Of a stretch of 64,000 nt of DNA, positions 52,127 through 60,474 are shown piece after piece. Numbering within the stretch: the first letter of the stretch is position 1; the number at the start of each line of letters is the position of its first letter. The position numbers were made by a program, and so were the translations under genes. Origin of the DNA: Alkalibacter mobilis. Its GTDB lineage: Bacteria; Bacillota; Clostridia; Eubacteriales; Alkalibacteraceae. The stretch spans positions 124,001 to 188,000 of the forward strand of contig NZ_JADNRK010000002.1 of assembly GCF_015594845.1 (NCBI RefSeq), read 5' to 3'. The notes under the pieces were generated by a model. It ran no database searches, was not told where the DNA came from, and saw nothing but the letters and a program-made list of their open reading frames with translations.

Positions 52127-53344
52127 CTATGGATTTATTATCAACTGCATGCCTTCAGAAATATTGTTGTTTTCAGACCTGCTTAAAAAAACCTTGTCTT
52201 CATCTATTTCAGTGATAAAGACCTCAACGAGTTTCCTTAAGTAACCTTTATTTAATACAACTATGTAATTCTTGCCGTCTTTTTCCAAAATAGATTTCTC
52301 AGGTATTAAATAGCCTTTATTTCTGTATGTTATCAATTCGATATCCATGCTTCTTTTTGACAATATTTCTTTTATCACATTTTCTTTTATTTGAAACAAA
52401 TATGCCTTATTAGATTTGTTTTTAAAAACATCTACGGCATAAGCAGTATATAATACATCGTTTGATGCAAAATCTACTTTGGGCATGGACCTGAGTATGT
52501 CAACACGTGAGTACAGTCGTTCAAGATAATCAATTGATGTTTCATTGTCAAGATTTTTTATAACATCTAATTTCTTGGCTATCATAGACTCTTCCCAGTC
52601 AGTTTCCAAATCATGTGGCACTGGGACCCAAATGTATACAGAATCGTCATTAACTACCTTTAAGACATTTTTGATATTTTTTGATAATGATTCAGAAACG
52701 ATATTCAGATCTTCAAAATCCAAATCGATCAAATCTTCAATATTTGAAATATCAAATATCTGTTCATAACCATCCAAAGAATAAAAAACATAACCAGGAC
52801 AAGACGCATTGATTTTATTTAATGATATACCATTTATGAACGATCCCTGTAACAGGTTTTCTATTTTCGACTTCTCTGATTCAAGTTGCTCTACATCGAA
52901 TTTTGAATACTTAAGACCATCCAGATTCAATAAAAATTCGTCTATGGTTTGAGATGAAACATCTTTATCTTTCAATCCTGATTTTAAGGCTAAATCAACT
53001 ATTTCTTCCAATCCACCGCTAAAATCAACTTTTAAATTAATTGCCTTCAGTTTTTGATTAGCGTACGAATTTAGAGTCAGGCTCTTTGTTGACAACAATT
53101 GGTTTTTTGACACCTTGGTTCCTTCAGATAGGTCATAGGACGGTTTCTGATCAAAATAAAAAACCTGTTCATCTTTGAGCAGGAAAGTTTTTGTGTCGTA
53201 TTTTTTTATGTAATCTTCGCTCTTTAAGACTAAAGTTCTTTTACTGTTTAAGTTTATCAATGCCAAAACCACGAAGAAAAGTACAAATATGTAAACAAGG
53301 ATTCTCCTGTTATTGGTCTTGCGTATTTTTTTTTTATTGTTCAA
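52127..53344 (-). CDS. HlyD-like single-pass membrane protein of unknown role
   Basis: 405 residues. A basic N-terminus is followed by one membrane span (ILVYIFVLFFVVLALINL); the rest is predicted extracellular. It shows short barrel-sandwich-like stretches (PGYVFYSLDGYEQIFDI) and a C-terminal GYLIPEKSILEKDGKNYIVVLNKGYLRKLVEVFI, as in HlyD or periplasmic-adaptor proteins. Similar genes precede yggS-sepF in other Clostridia, but I know of no defined function. TTG 53344 with GGAAGTGG is the start; the open frame continuing to 53443 is only readthrough of the tRNA gene. Confidence 0.78.
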   Translation of the reverse strand: MNNKKKIRKTNNRRILVYIFVLFFVVLALINLNSKRTLVLKSEDYIKKYDTKTFLLKDEQVFYFDQKPSYDLSEGTKVSKNQLLSTKSLTLNSYANQKLKAINLKVDFSGGLEEIVDLALKSGLKDKDVSSQTIDEFLLNLDGLKYSKFDVEQLESEKSKIENLLQGSFINGISLNKINASCPGYVFYSLDGYEQIFDISNIEDLIDLDFEDLNIVSESLSKNIKNVLKVVNDDSVYIWVPVPHDLETDWEESMIAKKLDVIKNLDNETSIDYLERLYSRVDILRSMPKVDFASNDVLYTAYAVDVFKNKSNKAYLFQIKENVIKEILSKRSMDIELITYRNKGYLIPEKSILEKDGKNYIVVLNKGYLRKLVEVFITEIDEDKVFLSRSENNNISEGMQLIINP

Positions 53345-53372
53345 CAGACCACTTCCGTCTTTTAAAATAAAA

Positions 53373-53449
53373 TGGTCTGAGTGACAGGAATTGAACCTGC
53401 GACCTCGTGAACCCCATTCACGCGCGCTACCAAACTGCGCCACACCCAG
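53373..53449 (-). tRNA. tRNA-Pro (anticodon GGG)
   Basis: A 77-base cloverleaf with encoded CCA: acceptor CTGGGTG/CACTCAG, D stem GCGC/GCGC, anticodon stem CGTGA/TCACG with loop ATGGGGT, and T stem GCAGG/CCTGT with loop TTCAATT. Anticodon GGG is at 53413-53415 and reads CCC/CCU. Position 32 is A and faces U38. It is preceded by a strong promoter and followed, 28 bases later and with no terminator, by the HlyD-like gene start. Confidence 0.96.
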
Positions 53450-53460
53450 ACATATACCTT

Positions 53461-53489
53461 ATTATAAACATTAACTGAGTTAATTTCAA
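53461..53489 (-). promoter_or_regulatory. Promoter of tRNA-Pro and the sepF-rluD operon
   Basis: TTGAAA (53484-53489), 17-base spacer and a perfect TATAAT (53461-53466) on the minus strand, 12 bases before the tRNA 5' end. No second promoter was recognised between the tRNA and rluD. Confidence 0.8.
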
Positions 53490-53507
53490 GGTTAATTTAT
53501 CATGTAC

Positions 53508-53538
53508 TAAATTTAAAACAAGGGAGACAAAGCTCCCT
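53508..53538 (-). terminator. Terminator of gpsA
   Basis: AGGGAG (53521-53526) and CTCCCT (53533-53538) pair with a six-base loop; on the minus strand TGTTTTAAATTT follows. It lies just after the gpsA stop. Confidence 0.7.
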
Positions 53539-53544
53539 GTTTTA

Positions 53545-54570
53545 TCAATTCCATCCATAATAGTACAAACTGTTTATTTCCTCTATTTCATGTTTGTTTG
53601 ACCTCGTCATAATTTGTGTGACAATGTCTCTCGGATCCATATTTTCGTATAGAATCTTGTATATTCCTCTGGTGATCGGCATTTCACATTCGAATTTATT
53701 TGATAATTCATAAGCTGTTTTCGTAGCTTTTATCCCCTCAACAACCATTCCAATATCTTCAAGTACCTTTTCCAGTTTTTCACCTTGACCCAGTTTGATA
53801 CCGGCTCTTCTGTTTCGACTGTGCATGCTGGTACAGGTTACGATAAGATCTCCTATTCCTGTCAAACCTGCAAAAGTTTCGGTTTTAGCCCCCAATATTT
53901 TGCCCAATCTGCTTATCTCTGCAATTCCTCTTGTCATTAAAGCAGCTTTACTGTTATCGCCATATCCCAAGCCGTCAGATATTCCTGCTCCCAGAGCGAT
54001 GATATTTTTTAACGCTCCTCCAAGTTCTACACCGATCATGTCTGGATTTGTATACACCCTGAAATTATCTGTACTGAATACATCCTGGAGGTACTCGCAT
54101 TTTGATCTTTCTTCGCCTGAAATCACGACCGTGGTCGGAAGCTTTTTTGCAACTTCTTCCGCATGACTTGGTCCTGACAAAACGTAAACATTGTTATAGG
54201 ACAACTCTTCGTTGACCACTTGACTCAACCTAAAATATGTCTTGTCCTCTATACCTTTGGCTACATTGACAATGTGTTGATCCGCACTGACAAATCCCTT
54301 GATATTTTGGCACAATTCCCTGATACCGTGAGACGGAACTGCCAAGATAACTATTTCGCAATCTACAACTGCCTTTTCAAGATTATTGGTAGGATATATG
54401 TTATTGTCAAAAGGAACTCCGGGCAGATATTTGGTATTTTCTCCCTTGATGATCATGTCATTGATGAACTCTTCACGTCTATGCCAAAGCATGACTTCAA
54501 AACCCTTTTCCGCCAATAAAGTTGCCAACGCAGTACCCCAACTGCCCGCTCCCAATACGCCGATCTTCAT
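53545..54570 (-). CDS. gpsA: Glycerol-3-phosphate dehydrogenase, NAD(P)-dependent
   Basis: Makes sn-glycerol 3-phosphate from dihydroxyacetone phosphate for phospholipid synthesis. The 341-residue protein begins MKIGVLGAGSWGTALA (dinucleotide-binding), has VNVAKGIEDKTY, LSGPSHAEEVAKKLPTTVV, LGGALKNIIALGAGISDGLGYGDNSKAALMTRG, and TFAGLTGIGDLIVTCTS. It follows der by 12 bases. It supplies the acceptor for acyl groups activated by PlsX and FakA. Confidence 0.97.
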   Translation of the reverse strand: MKIGVLGAGSWGTALATLLAEKGFEVMLWHRREEFINDMIIKGENTKYLPGVPFDNNIYPTNNLEKAVVDCEIVILAVPSHGIRELCQNIKGFVSADQHIVNVAKGIEDKTYFRLSQVVNEELSYNNVYVLSGPSHAEEVAKKLPTTVVISGEERSKCEYLQDVFSTDNFRVYTNPDMIGVELGGALKNIIALGAGISDGLGYGDNSKAALMTRGIAEISRLGKILGAKTETFAGLTGIGDLIVTCTSMHSRNRRAGIKLGQGEKLEKVLEDIGMVVEGIKATKTAYELSNKFECEMPITRGIYKILYENMDPRDIVTQIMTRSNKHEIEEINSLYYYGWN

Positions 54571-54582
54571 TTAAAGTCCCCC

Positions 54583-55905
54583 CTATGATTTTTCATTTTT
54601 CTCTCGTGAAATAAGCCTGATAGGTGTTCCTACAAATCCGAAAGCATTTCGAATCTGGTTTTCCAGATATCTTTCATACGAAAAATGTAATAAACTCTTG
54701 TCATTAACGAAAATAATAAAGGTTGGAGGCTTGACAGCTCCTTGAGTTGCATAATATATCTTTAGTCTTCTACCCTTGTCAGCAGGCGGCTGATTCATTA
54801 AAACAGCTTCACCGATGACATCGTTCAATGTACCGGTAGTTATTCTTTTGGCATATTCGTTTGAAACCAAAAGAACTGTCTCCATAACTTTATTCATTCT
54901 CTGGCCGGTCTTGGCAGATATGAAAACAATTGGAGCGTACGCCATAAAAGACAATGTGCTTCTAATATCCTTTTCGAATTTCTTTTGGCTGGATTGGTCC
55001 TTGTCATAAATATCCCATTTATTGACGACGATAATGGAAGCCTTTCCCCTGTTGTGAGCTATTCCTGCTATCTTGGCATCCTGTTCACTTATGCCGTCTT
55101 TTGCATCTATCAATATCAAACAGACATCAGCTCTGTCTACTGCTGCGACACTTCTAACGATGCTGTATCTTTCAATATCATCATATACCTTGCTTTTTCT
55201 TCTGAGTCCAGCAGTATCTATGATAACATACTCTTCTCCATAATAATTGAAACTAGTATCAATGGCATCTCTTGTAGTTCCGGGCACGTTGCTGACTATG
55301 ACCCTTTCCTCCCCAATCATCTTGTTTACAAGTGTTGATTTACCTGCATTTGGCTTTCCTAAAACTGCTATCTTCAACCTTGTATCTTCTTCATCGATTT
55401 TATCGGAGATCATGAATTTTTCTACTACCATATCAAGAAAATCACCAAGTCCAAGGCTTTGTTCTGCAGAAATTGCTATTGGATCTCCCAGTCCTAAATT
55501 GTAGAATTCAAAAATATTTCTTTCAAGTTCCTTGTTTTCGATTTTATTAACGGCCAATATTACAGGTCTATTTGATTTTCTGATCATATTTGCAACGTCC
55601 AAATCAGATGCTGTCATACCCTCCCTGCCATCTACAAGCAAAACTATTACATCAGCAGTGTCTATGGCCAACTGGGCTTGTCTTCTCATTTGTGCCAGTA
55701 TGATGTCATCAGAATACGGTTCAATTCCTCCTGTATCTATCAGCGTGAATTGTTTTCCTGTCCATTCACAATCAGCATAAATTCTATCTCTTGTTACTCC
55801 AGGGGTATCTTCCACTATGGAAATACGTGCCCCTGCTATTTTGTTGAACAGCGTTGATTTTCCTACATTTGGTCTGCCAACTACTGCAACTACGGGTTTA
55901 GCCAT
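54583..55905 (-). CDS. der: Ribosome-associated GTPase Der (EngA)
   Basis: Essential 50S assembly GTPase with two tandem G domains. [11 protein letters not shown] and DTGGIEP belong to the first, [11 protein letters not shown] and [11 protein letters not shown] to the second. A C-terminal KH-like domain follows ([29 protein letters not shown]). Length 440 is normal. It lies between the DUF512 radical SAM gene and gpsA, an order common in Clostridia. Confidence 0.98.
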   Translation of the reverse strand: MAKPVVAVVGRPNVGKSTLFNKIAGARISIVEDTPGVTRDRIYADCEWTGKQFTLIDTGGIEPYSDDIILAQMRRQAQLAIDTADVIVLLVDGREGMTASDLDVANMIRKSNRPVILAVNKIENKELERNIFEFYNLGLGDPIAISAEQSLGLGDFLDMVVEKFMISDKIDEEDTRLKIAVLGKPNAGKSTLVNKMIGEERVIVSNVPGTTRDAIDTSFNYYGEEYVIIDTAGLRRKSKVYDDIERYSIVRSVAAVDRADVCLILIDAKDGISEQDAKIAGIAHNRGKASIIVVNKWDIYDKDQSSQKKFEKDIRSTLSFMAYAPIVFISAKTGQRMNKVMETVLLVSNEYAKRITTGTLNDVIGEAVLMNQPPADKGRRLKIYYATQGAVKPPTFIIFVNDKSLLHFSYERYLENQIRNAFGFVGTPIRLISREKNEKS

Positions 55906-55920
55906 TATTCTACCTCCAAA

Positions 55921-57249
55921 TTAAATGTTGCTTTCCAATATATTTTTTATAAAACTGAATCCATCCAGATCCTGTGGTGTCACATTTGCCTTTAATTCTT
56001 TCCTTACATCATCCAAACTCAAATCATCCAAAAAAACAGGTTCATCGTGTTTAAGCATGTTGGAAGGAATAAATATTTGATTATAATGACTACTTGACTT
56101 CAATTGATCAATCAAGTCCCGTCCTGTGATCAATCCGGTTACAGTTATTTTTTCTCCGAAAAATTCATTGATTATCCTGTGGACTTTTATTTTTATGTCG
56201 GGATATTTTAACATGATCAGTTCGCTGATATCTAAAATGTCCTCGTAGGCCAAAACACCCGTAGCAAGGGATATCTCCTTGGGAGATGATGGGCTGGTCG
56301 CCTTAGCTATAGCCTCTTTGCAGTCATTGATAAAAAATGACATCATTCCTACGCCATTTTCCAATTGGTTGAATCCTTCATAGTATTCTTTTTCAGGTAT
56401 CTCGATTTCTGCTTTTAGAAAGAATTCATCACTGGGAAATACAAACCTGGTATTGTGCTTAGAAAGCATATTGTCTTGAACATCTCGAATTATTTTTAAG
56501 GTTTTCCTGCACTCTTCCTTGGTGAAAGACCTCAGATGAGATAATTTCTCTCTAAACTTGGTTATGCCTACGGGTACAACTGAAACAGTTTCCATGTATG
56601 GATAATGCCCTGATAAATCATTGAGTGTTTTTATTAAATTGTCTCCATCGTTTATCTCGGGACATAACACTATCTGACCATTCATATGCATGTTTTTATC
56701 AGCAAATCTTTGAATAAGATCGTTTATTTTGCCCGCATTTTTGTTGTTGAGCATTTGCCTGCGCAATTCGGGATCGGTCGTATGTATCGAAATATTGATC
56801 GGTTGGATCCTGTAATCTATGATCCTCTGTATTTCTTCCTCTTTAAGATTCGTCAAGGTTACATAGTTCCCGTGCATGAAAGACAATCTGGTATCATCGT
56901 CCTTGAAGTACAATGTATGTCTCATACCTCTTGGCAATTGATCGATAAAACAGAATATACACTTGTTATTGCAGCTTTTGGGTTCATCAAGAAGTCCTTG
57001 TTCAAAGCTCAACCCTAGTGATTCGTCCAATTCTTTTTCAATTTCAAGTTCCCATATTTCGCCGGACATTTTTTCTATCTCTACCACAATTTCATTGTCA
57101 TTCAAGAGATAATAGTAATCAAATATGTCCTTTGGGATTTTATTATTTATAGAAACCAAAACATCACCGGGTTCGATATCCAACTCTTCGGCAATGCTGT
57201 TTACTTCTACTTCCGATATAACTATTTTTTTTGTTTTTTTCTCGTTCAC
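55921..57249 (-). CDS. PDZ-radical SAM-DUF512 protein of unknown function
   Basis: 442 residues in three parts. An N-terminal PDZ-like domain (VNSIAEELDIEPGDVLVSINNKIPKDIFDY) comes first. A radical SAM core with a C-x3-C-x2-C motif (CNNKCIFCFIDQLPRGMR) follows, with NISIHTTDPELRRQML. The C-terminal DUF512 region ends with FFGEKITVTGLITGRDLIDQL and IPSNMLKHDEPVFLDD. The combination is widespread in Clostridia and cyanobacteria, nearly always beside der, but has no assigned reaction that I know of. GTG 57249 follows AGGTGATAGA. It leads the operon to der and gpsA. Confidence 0.9.
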   Translation of the reverse strand: MNEKKTKKIVISEVEVNSIAEELDIEPGDVLVSINNKIPKDIFDYYYLLNDNEIVVEIEKMSGEIWELEIEKELDESLGLSFEQGLLDEPKSCNNKCIFCFIDQLPRGMRHTLYFKDDDTRLSFMHGNYVTLTNLKEEEIQRIIDYRIQPINISIHTTDPELRRQMLNNKNAGKINDLIQRFADKNMHMNGQIVLCPEINDGDNLIKTLNDLSGHYPYMETVSVVPVGITKFREKLSHLRSFTKEECRKTLKIIRDVQDNMLSKHNTRFVFPSDEFFLKAEIEIPEKEYYEGFNQLENGVGMMSFFINDCKEAIAKATSPSSPKEISLATGVLAYEDILDISELIMLKYPDIKIKVHRIINEFFGEKITVTGLITGRDLIDQLKSSSHYNQIFIPSNMLKHDEPVFLDDLSLDDVRKELKANVTPQDLDGFSFIKNILESNI

Positions 57250-57320
57250 TCTATCACCTGTTTCAATTGGGTTTACCCACAAACTTCTAAATACAAAGTT
57301 GATCAGTCAATTCTTTATGT

Positions 57321-57350
57321 ATATTATCATTTATGAACGCAGACGGTCAA
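57321..57350 (-). promoter_or_regulatory. Promoter of the DUF512-der-gpsA operon
   Basis: TTGACC (57345-57350), 18-base spacer and TAATAT (57321-57326) on the minus strand, downstream of the phoR terminator. Confidence 0.65.
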
Positions 57351-57370
57351 GTTTTATATTTTTAGCAATT

Positions 57371-57411
57371 ATAAAATGCGCCCCAAAAATATTTTAAATT
57401 TTTGAGACGCA
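57371..57411 (-). terminator. Terminator of phoPR
   Basis: TGCGTCTCAAAAAT pairs with ATTTTTGGGGCGCA (several G-U pairs) in a long stem at 57377-57411 on the minus strand, then TTTTAT. It begins 15 bases after the phoR stop. Confidence 0.75.
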
Positions 57412-57425
57412 CTTCTTTTTACCTC

Positions 57426-59210
57426 TCAATATAAGTCATTACCGCTTAAATCATTTTTCACATAATTAAACGAAACTGTAAACACAGTGCCTTCGTTGAC
57501 CTTGCTGCTTACTTTGATTTCGCCTCCTTGCGATTGAACTATATGCTTGACAATAGCTAATCCCAGTCCTGTTCCACCCTCTTTTCTGGCCCGTCCTTTC
57601 TCTACCCTGTAAAAACGCTCAAAAATTCTTTCCAGATCTTCCTCTGCTATACCTATTCCTGAATCCAAAACCTCGAGTTTTACTGACTTTGGGTCTTTAT
57701 ACATCCTTATTATAATTTGAGAATTTTCATTGCTGAACTTAATGGCATTGCCTATCAGATTTAAACACATTTGCCTGAAATAGTCTTTATTGAAAAGCAC
57801 TCTCGGTAAATTTTCAGAGGTTTCGACTTTAATCTCTATACCCTTTTCTTTGGCCAGATTTTTAGAAATTTCAACTGCTTCCTCCAAATTGGTTTTAGGA
57901 TCGATCCACTCTTTATTTAGACCTTTAATGTTGTTTTCGTTATCCAAAAACGACAATGTCAAAATGTCTTCAACCAAATCTATCAATCTTTCTGTTTCCA
58001 TATGGATTATATTGTAAAATTGTTCTCTTGTTCGCTCATCTTCCACTCCTTCTTTCAAAGTTTCAATGAAACCTTTGATGCTTGTTATTGGAGTTTTAAG
58101 TTCATGAGATACGTTTGCCACAAAATCTTTTCTGATATTTTCTAATTTTCTAATTTGGGTAACATTTTGTAAAACAAGGATATAACCTTGTACGAAGTCA
58201 TTTTCGCTGATTTTGCTAATAGTCAGCCTTACTATTTTACCGGATATCTCTGATTCAAATGAGACAAGTGTACCGCTATTTACATCATCAACAAACCTTT
58301 TTAGTTCGTCAAATATTTTTATAGTCCGAATGATCTCAAAAATATTTTTTCCTATCACTTTTTCATTTTCTGTGATTTCCAGAATCTCTTTGGCACTCTT
58401 ATTGATTATCTTTACACTCATATTATTGTCGATTGCGATAATTCCATCAACAATATTTGCAAGGATCACTTCGAGTTCAGAATTTCTATCAGATAAAAGA
58501 TTAAATGTATCCTGTAATTCATCTGCCATATCGTTCAATGAATCGGTCAAGTCTCCAATTTCATCTCTTTTGAACCAGGTCATCCTCTCAGTATAATTGC
58601 CCCCCGCTATACTTTTTGCGAACAGGCTGATTTCTTTAACCGGCTTCAACAAATAGGCCAGTATGTATCTGGAAAAAAATGCAGCAACAAAAAAACTGAA
58701 TAAAATGTAAAACAACATGTTTTTAAGGCTTTGATAATATATATCTTCGGTAAGACTTAGTCTCATGGACAATCTTACAACGGCAGTCTCTGCTTCATCC
58801 AGATAAATCTTTCTGGCAAGATACATCATATCTGCTTTGATCGAATCGCTGTGCCTGATGGTACGTTTGGGTTCATCTGCAAATGCACTTTTTACTTCAG
58901 GCCTATCTAAATGATTTTCCATGGTTTCGGCATCCCTGTCAGTGTCATAGACAACATTTCCTTTATTGTCAATGAGTGTTATCCTATATTCATTATTAAG
59001 CACCGTATTCTGGATCATGGTGTTGCTTTCTGCATTGTAAAAATCTTCTGTTCCGCTGATGGACAGTTCTATGGCGCTTAAAGCTCTATCGAGCCCGTCT
59101 TCCACAAAATCATAATATAGGCTTTTTGAATTGTTCAAAGTTAAAAAACCCATAAGCGCCAATGTCAAGAATAATATCATCAATGTAGACAAAAATATTT
59201 TTTTTATCAT
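57426..59210 (-). CDS. phoR: Sensor histidine kinase, PhoR/PnpS family
   Basis: A 594-residue membrane kinase. The N-terminal span (FLSTLMILFLTLALMGFLTL), an extracellular sensor of about 130 residues, a second span (MLFYILFSFFVAAFFSRYILAYLL), HAMP, a PAS domain (ILANIVDGIIAIDNNMSV), HisKA with the phosphoacceptor in SHELKTP, and an ATPase domain (LNLIGNAIKFS, DSGIGI, GGTGLGLAIVKHIV) are all visible. Architecture matches PhoR/WalK-type kinases. The phosphate assignment rests on family resemblance plus the TTAACA repeat before phoP; no pst genes are here. Confidence 0.88.
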   Translation of the reverse strand: MIKKIFLSTLMILFLTLALMGFLTLNNSKSLYYDFVEDGLDRALSAIELSISGTEDFYNAESNTMIQNTVLNNEYRITLIDNKGNVVYDTDRDAETMENHLDRPEVKSAFADEPKRTIRHSDSIKADMMYLARKIYLDEAETAVVRLSMRLSLTEDIYYQSLKNMLFYILFSFFVAAFFSRYILAYLLKPVKEISLFAKSIAGGNYTERMTWFKRDEIGDLTDSLNDMADELQDTFNLLSDRNSELEVILANIVDGIIAIDNNMSVKIINKSAKEILEITENEKVIGKNIFEIIRTIKIFDELKRFVDDVNSGTLVSFESEISGKIVRLTISKISENDFVQGYILVLQNVTQIRKLENIRKDFVANVSHELKTPITSIKGFIETLKEGVEDERTREQFYNIIHMETERLIDLVEDILTLSFLDNENNIKGLNKEWIDPKTNLEEAVEISKNLAKEKGIEIKVETSENLPRVLFNKDYFRQMCLNLIGNAIKFSNENSQIIIRMYKDPKSVKLEVLDSGIGIAEEDLERIFERFYRVEKGRARKEGGTGLGLAIVKHIVQSQGGEIKVSSKVNEGTVFTVSFNYVKNDLSGNDLY

Positions 59211-59218
59211 AACAGCTC

Positions 59219-59908
59219 CTATTCTTTAAACCTGTAACCTACACCTCTTACGGTTTCAATAAACTTTGGATTATTGTCATCATCTTCGATCTTTTGTCTT
59301 AAATGTCTTATATGAACATCGACAGTTCTTGTTTCTCCAATATAATCGTAACCCCACACCGTATCCAACAAATAATTCCTATTTAGAACCTTGCCTCTAT
59401 TTTTGATCAATAGTGCCAAAAGCTCATATTCCTTTAATGTGAGATTAACCAACTCACCTGATTTGAAGACTTTAAAGGCCTCTTGATGCATTTCAATATT
59501 GTCGATTTTAATAATGTCTTCATCATGTACAACTTCTAAACTTCTCCTTAATACGGCCTTCACTCTTGCAACGAGCTCCTTGATGCTGAAAGGTTTTGTA
59601 AGATAATCGTCCGCACCTATTTCAAAACCCAATACCTTGTCAAATTCAGTGTCTCTAGCTGTCAAAACTATAACTGGTGTTTTACTTATTCCTTCGGTCT
59701 CTCTCATTTCCTTAAGAATGTTCAGCCCATCCTTGTTGGGAAGCATCAAATCCAATATAACCAAAGCAGGGTTTGTTGTCTTCACGAGGTCGATGGCATC
59801 CGCTCCATCATTAGTCCCTGAAACCACGTAACCATTCTTCTCAAGGTTGAATTTTATCAATTCAAAAATATTTTTTTCATCTTCAACTACAGCAATTTTA
59901 CAACTCAT
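59219..59908 (-). CDS. phoP: Response regulator, OmpR/PhoP family
   Basis: A 229-residue regulator with a receiver domain (acidic pair at VVEDE, phosphoacceptor Asp53 in LVILDLMLPNKDG, VLTARD, and the Lys in YLTKPFS). A winged-helix DNA-binding domain follows (LTLKEYELLALLIKNRGKVLNRNYLLDTVWGYDYIGETRTVDVHIRHLRQKIE). It resembles PhoP/PnpR closely, although WalR-type regulators share these motifs. ATG 59908 follows AAGGAGGTAAAC. The phoR stop-start gap is eight bases. Confidence 0.9.
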   Translation of the reverse strand: MSCKIAVVEDEKNIFELIKFNLEKNGYVVSGTNDGADAIDLVKTTNPALVILDLMLPNKDGLNILKEMRETEGISKTPVIVLTARDTEFDKVLGFEIGADDYLTKPFSIKELVARVKAVLRRSLEVVHDEDIIKIDNIEMHQEAFKVFKSGELVNLTLKEYELLALLIKNRGKVLNRNYLLDTVWGYDYIGETRTVDVHIRHLRQKIEDDDNNPKFIETVRGVGYRFKE

Positions 59909-59932
59909 GTTTACCTCCTTGATTCTCTACTA

Positions 59933-59961
59933 ATTATATAATACTATTTTTCTACTGTGTT
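59933..59961 (-). promoter_or_regulatory. phoP promoter
   Basis: Perfect TATAAT (59933-59938) on the minus strand; at 17 bases upstream the -35 position reads AACACA (59956-59961), a poor match, which fits an activator-dependent promoter. Confidence 0.6.
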
Positions 59962-59974
59962 AATTTAATGTTAA
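59958..59974 (-). promoter_or_regulatory. Pho-box-like direct repeat upstream of phoP
   Basis: The minus strand reads TTAACA-TTAAA-TTAACA, two perfect copies 11 bases apart, the spacing of Bacillus PhoP boxes (TT-A/C/T-A-C/T-A with 5-base gaps). It overlaps the weak -35, so autoactivation by PhoP~P is a reasonable inference. Confidence 0.6.
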
Positions 59975-59980
59975 TTTTCG

Positions 59981-60019
59981 AAATTTAAAAGAGCAATCTC
60001 GCATTTAACGAGATCGCTC
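59981..60019 (-). terminator. Terminator of the aspS-csoR-rseC transcript
   Basis: GAGCGATCTCG and CGAGATTGCTC (59991-60019) form an 11-bp stem (one G-U) with a seven-base loop, followed on the minus strand by TTTTAAATTT. It lies five bases after the rseC stop. Confidence 0.82.
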
Positions 60020-60023
60020 CAGT

Positions 60024-60458
60024 CTAATCACATTTTCCGATCACAGCTGTTATTTGAGGTTCGTACCCTTTAGAAAACTTTCCAGCTTTTTCAGCTATTT
60101 TTATTATCACATATGTCATGGCTGTCATAACTGTTCCAAGAAAAAACGCAGGCATGGGACTGTCGCCTAAATTCATCATTTCATTGAGAAAATAAAAACC
60201 AATGATGGCTCCTACCACAAACATTACCAGCGGGATTCCATATGCTATCATGGAAGCTTTCATAATATTGGTGAATTGCATCTCAACTTCTACGATTTCA
60301 CCCTCTTTTGCTCCTATTCCATTGAATGCAACTGCCTCCATGGTCATTTTTTCTTTGCCCACGGAACAGGCACCGCAGTCACCGCAAGCTGCGTGCCTAT
60401 TTATTGTAACATTTGCCTTTTTCCCTGTAATACTCCTTACTACACCAATTTCTTTCAT
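60024..60458 (-). CDS. RseC/MucC-like membrane protein
   Basis: A 144-residue RseC (SoxR-reducing system) family protein. It begins MKEIGVVRSITGKKANVTI, carries a cysteine cluster CGDCGAC at residues 25-31, and has two membrane spans (MIAYGIPLVMFVVGAIIGFYFL and PAFFLGTVMTAMTYVIIKIA). In proteobacteria RseC modulates sigma-E and assists the Rsx/Rnf complex that keeps SoxR reduced; in anaerobic Firmicutes homologues often occur with Rnf genes. No Rnf or SoxR gene is here. It follows the CsoR-like gene and ends the aspS transcript. Confidence 0.88.
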   Translation of the reverse strand: MKEIGVVRSITGKKANVTINRHAACGDCGACSVGKEKMTMEAVAFNGIGAKEGEIVEVEMQFTNIMKASMIAYGIPLVMFVVGAIIGFYFLNEMMNLGDSPMPAFFLGTVMTAMTYVIIKIAEKAGKFSKGYEPQITAVIGKCD

Positions 60459-60474
60459 ATTATCACCTGTTCAT

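Noticed and set aside
53345-53443. Long N-terminal extension of the HlyD-like protein (beginning M-A-Q-F-G-S-A-R-E-W)
   Set aside because: These codons are an antisense-free readthrough of the tRNA-Pro gene; the cloverleaf and CCA end account for the sequence, and TTG 53344 has its own ribosome binding site.
57426-59908. Calling the two-component pair WalRK
   Set aside because: Domain motifs fit both, but the usual walH/walI/walJ neighbours are missing and the TTAACA repeat favours PhoPR.
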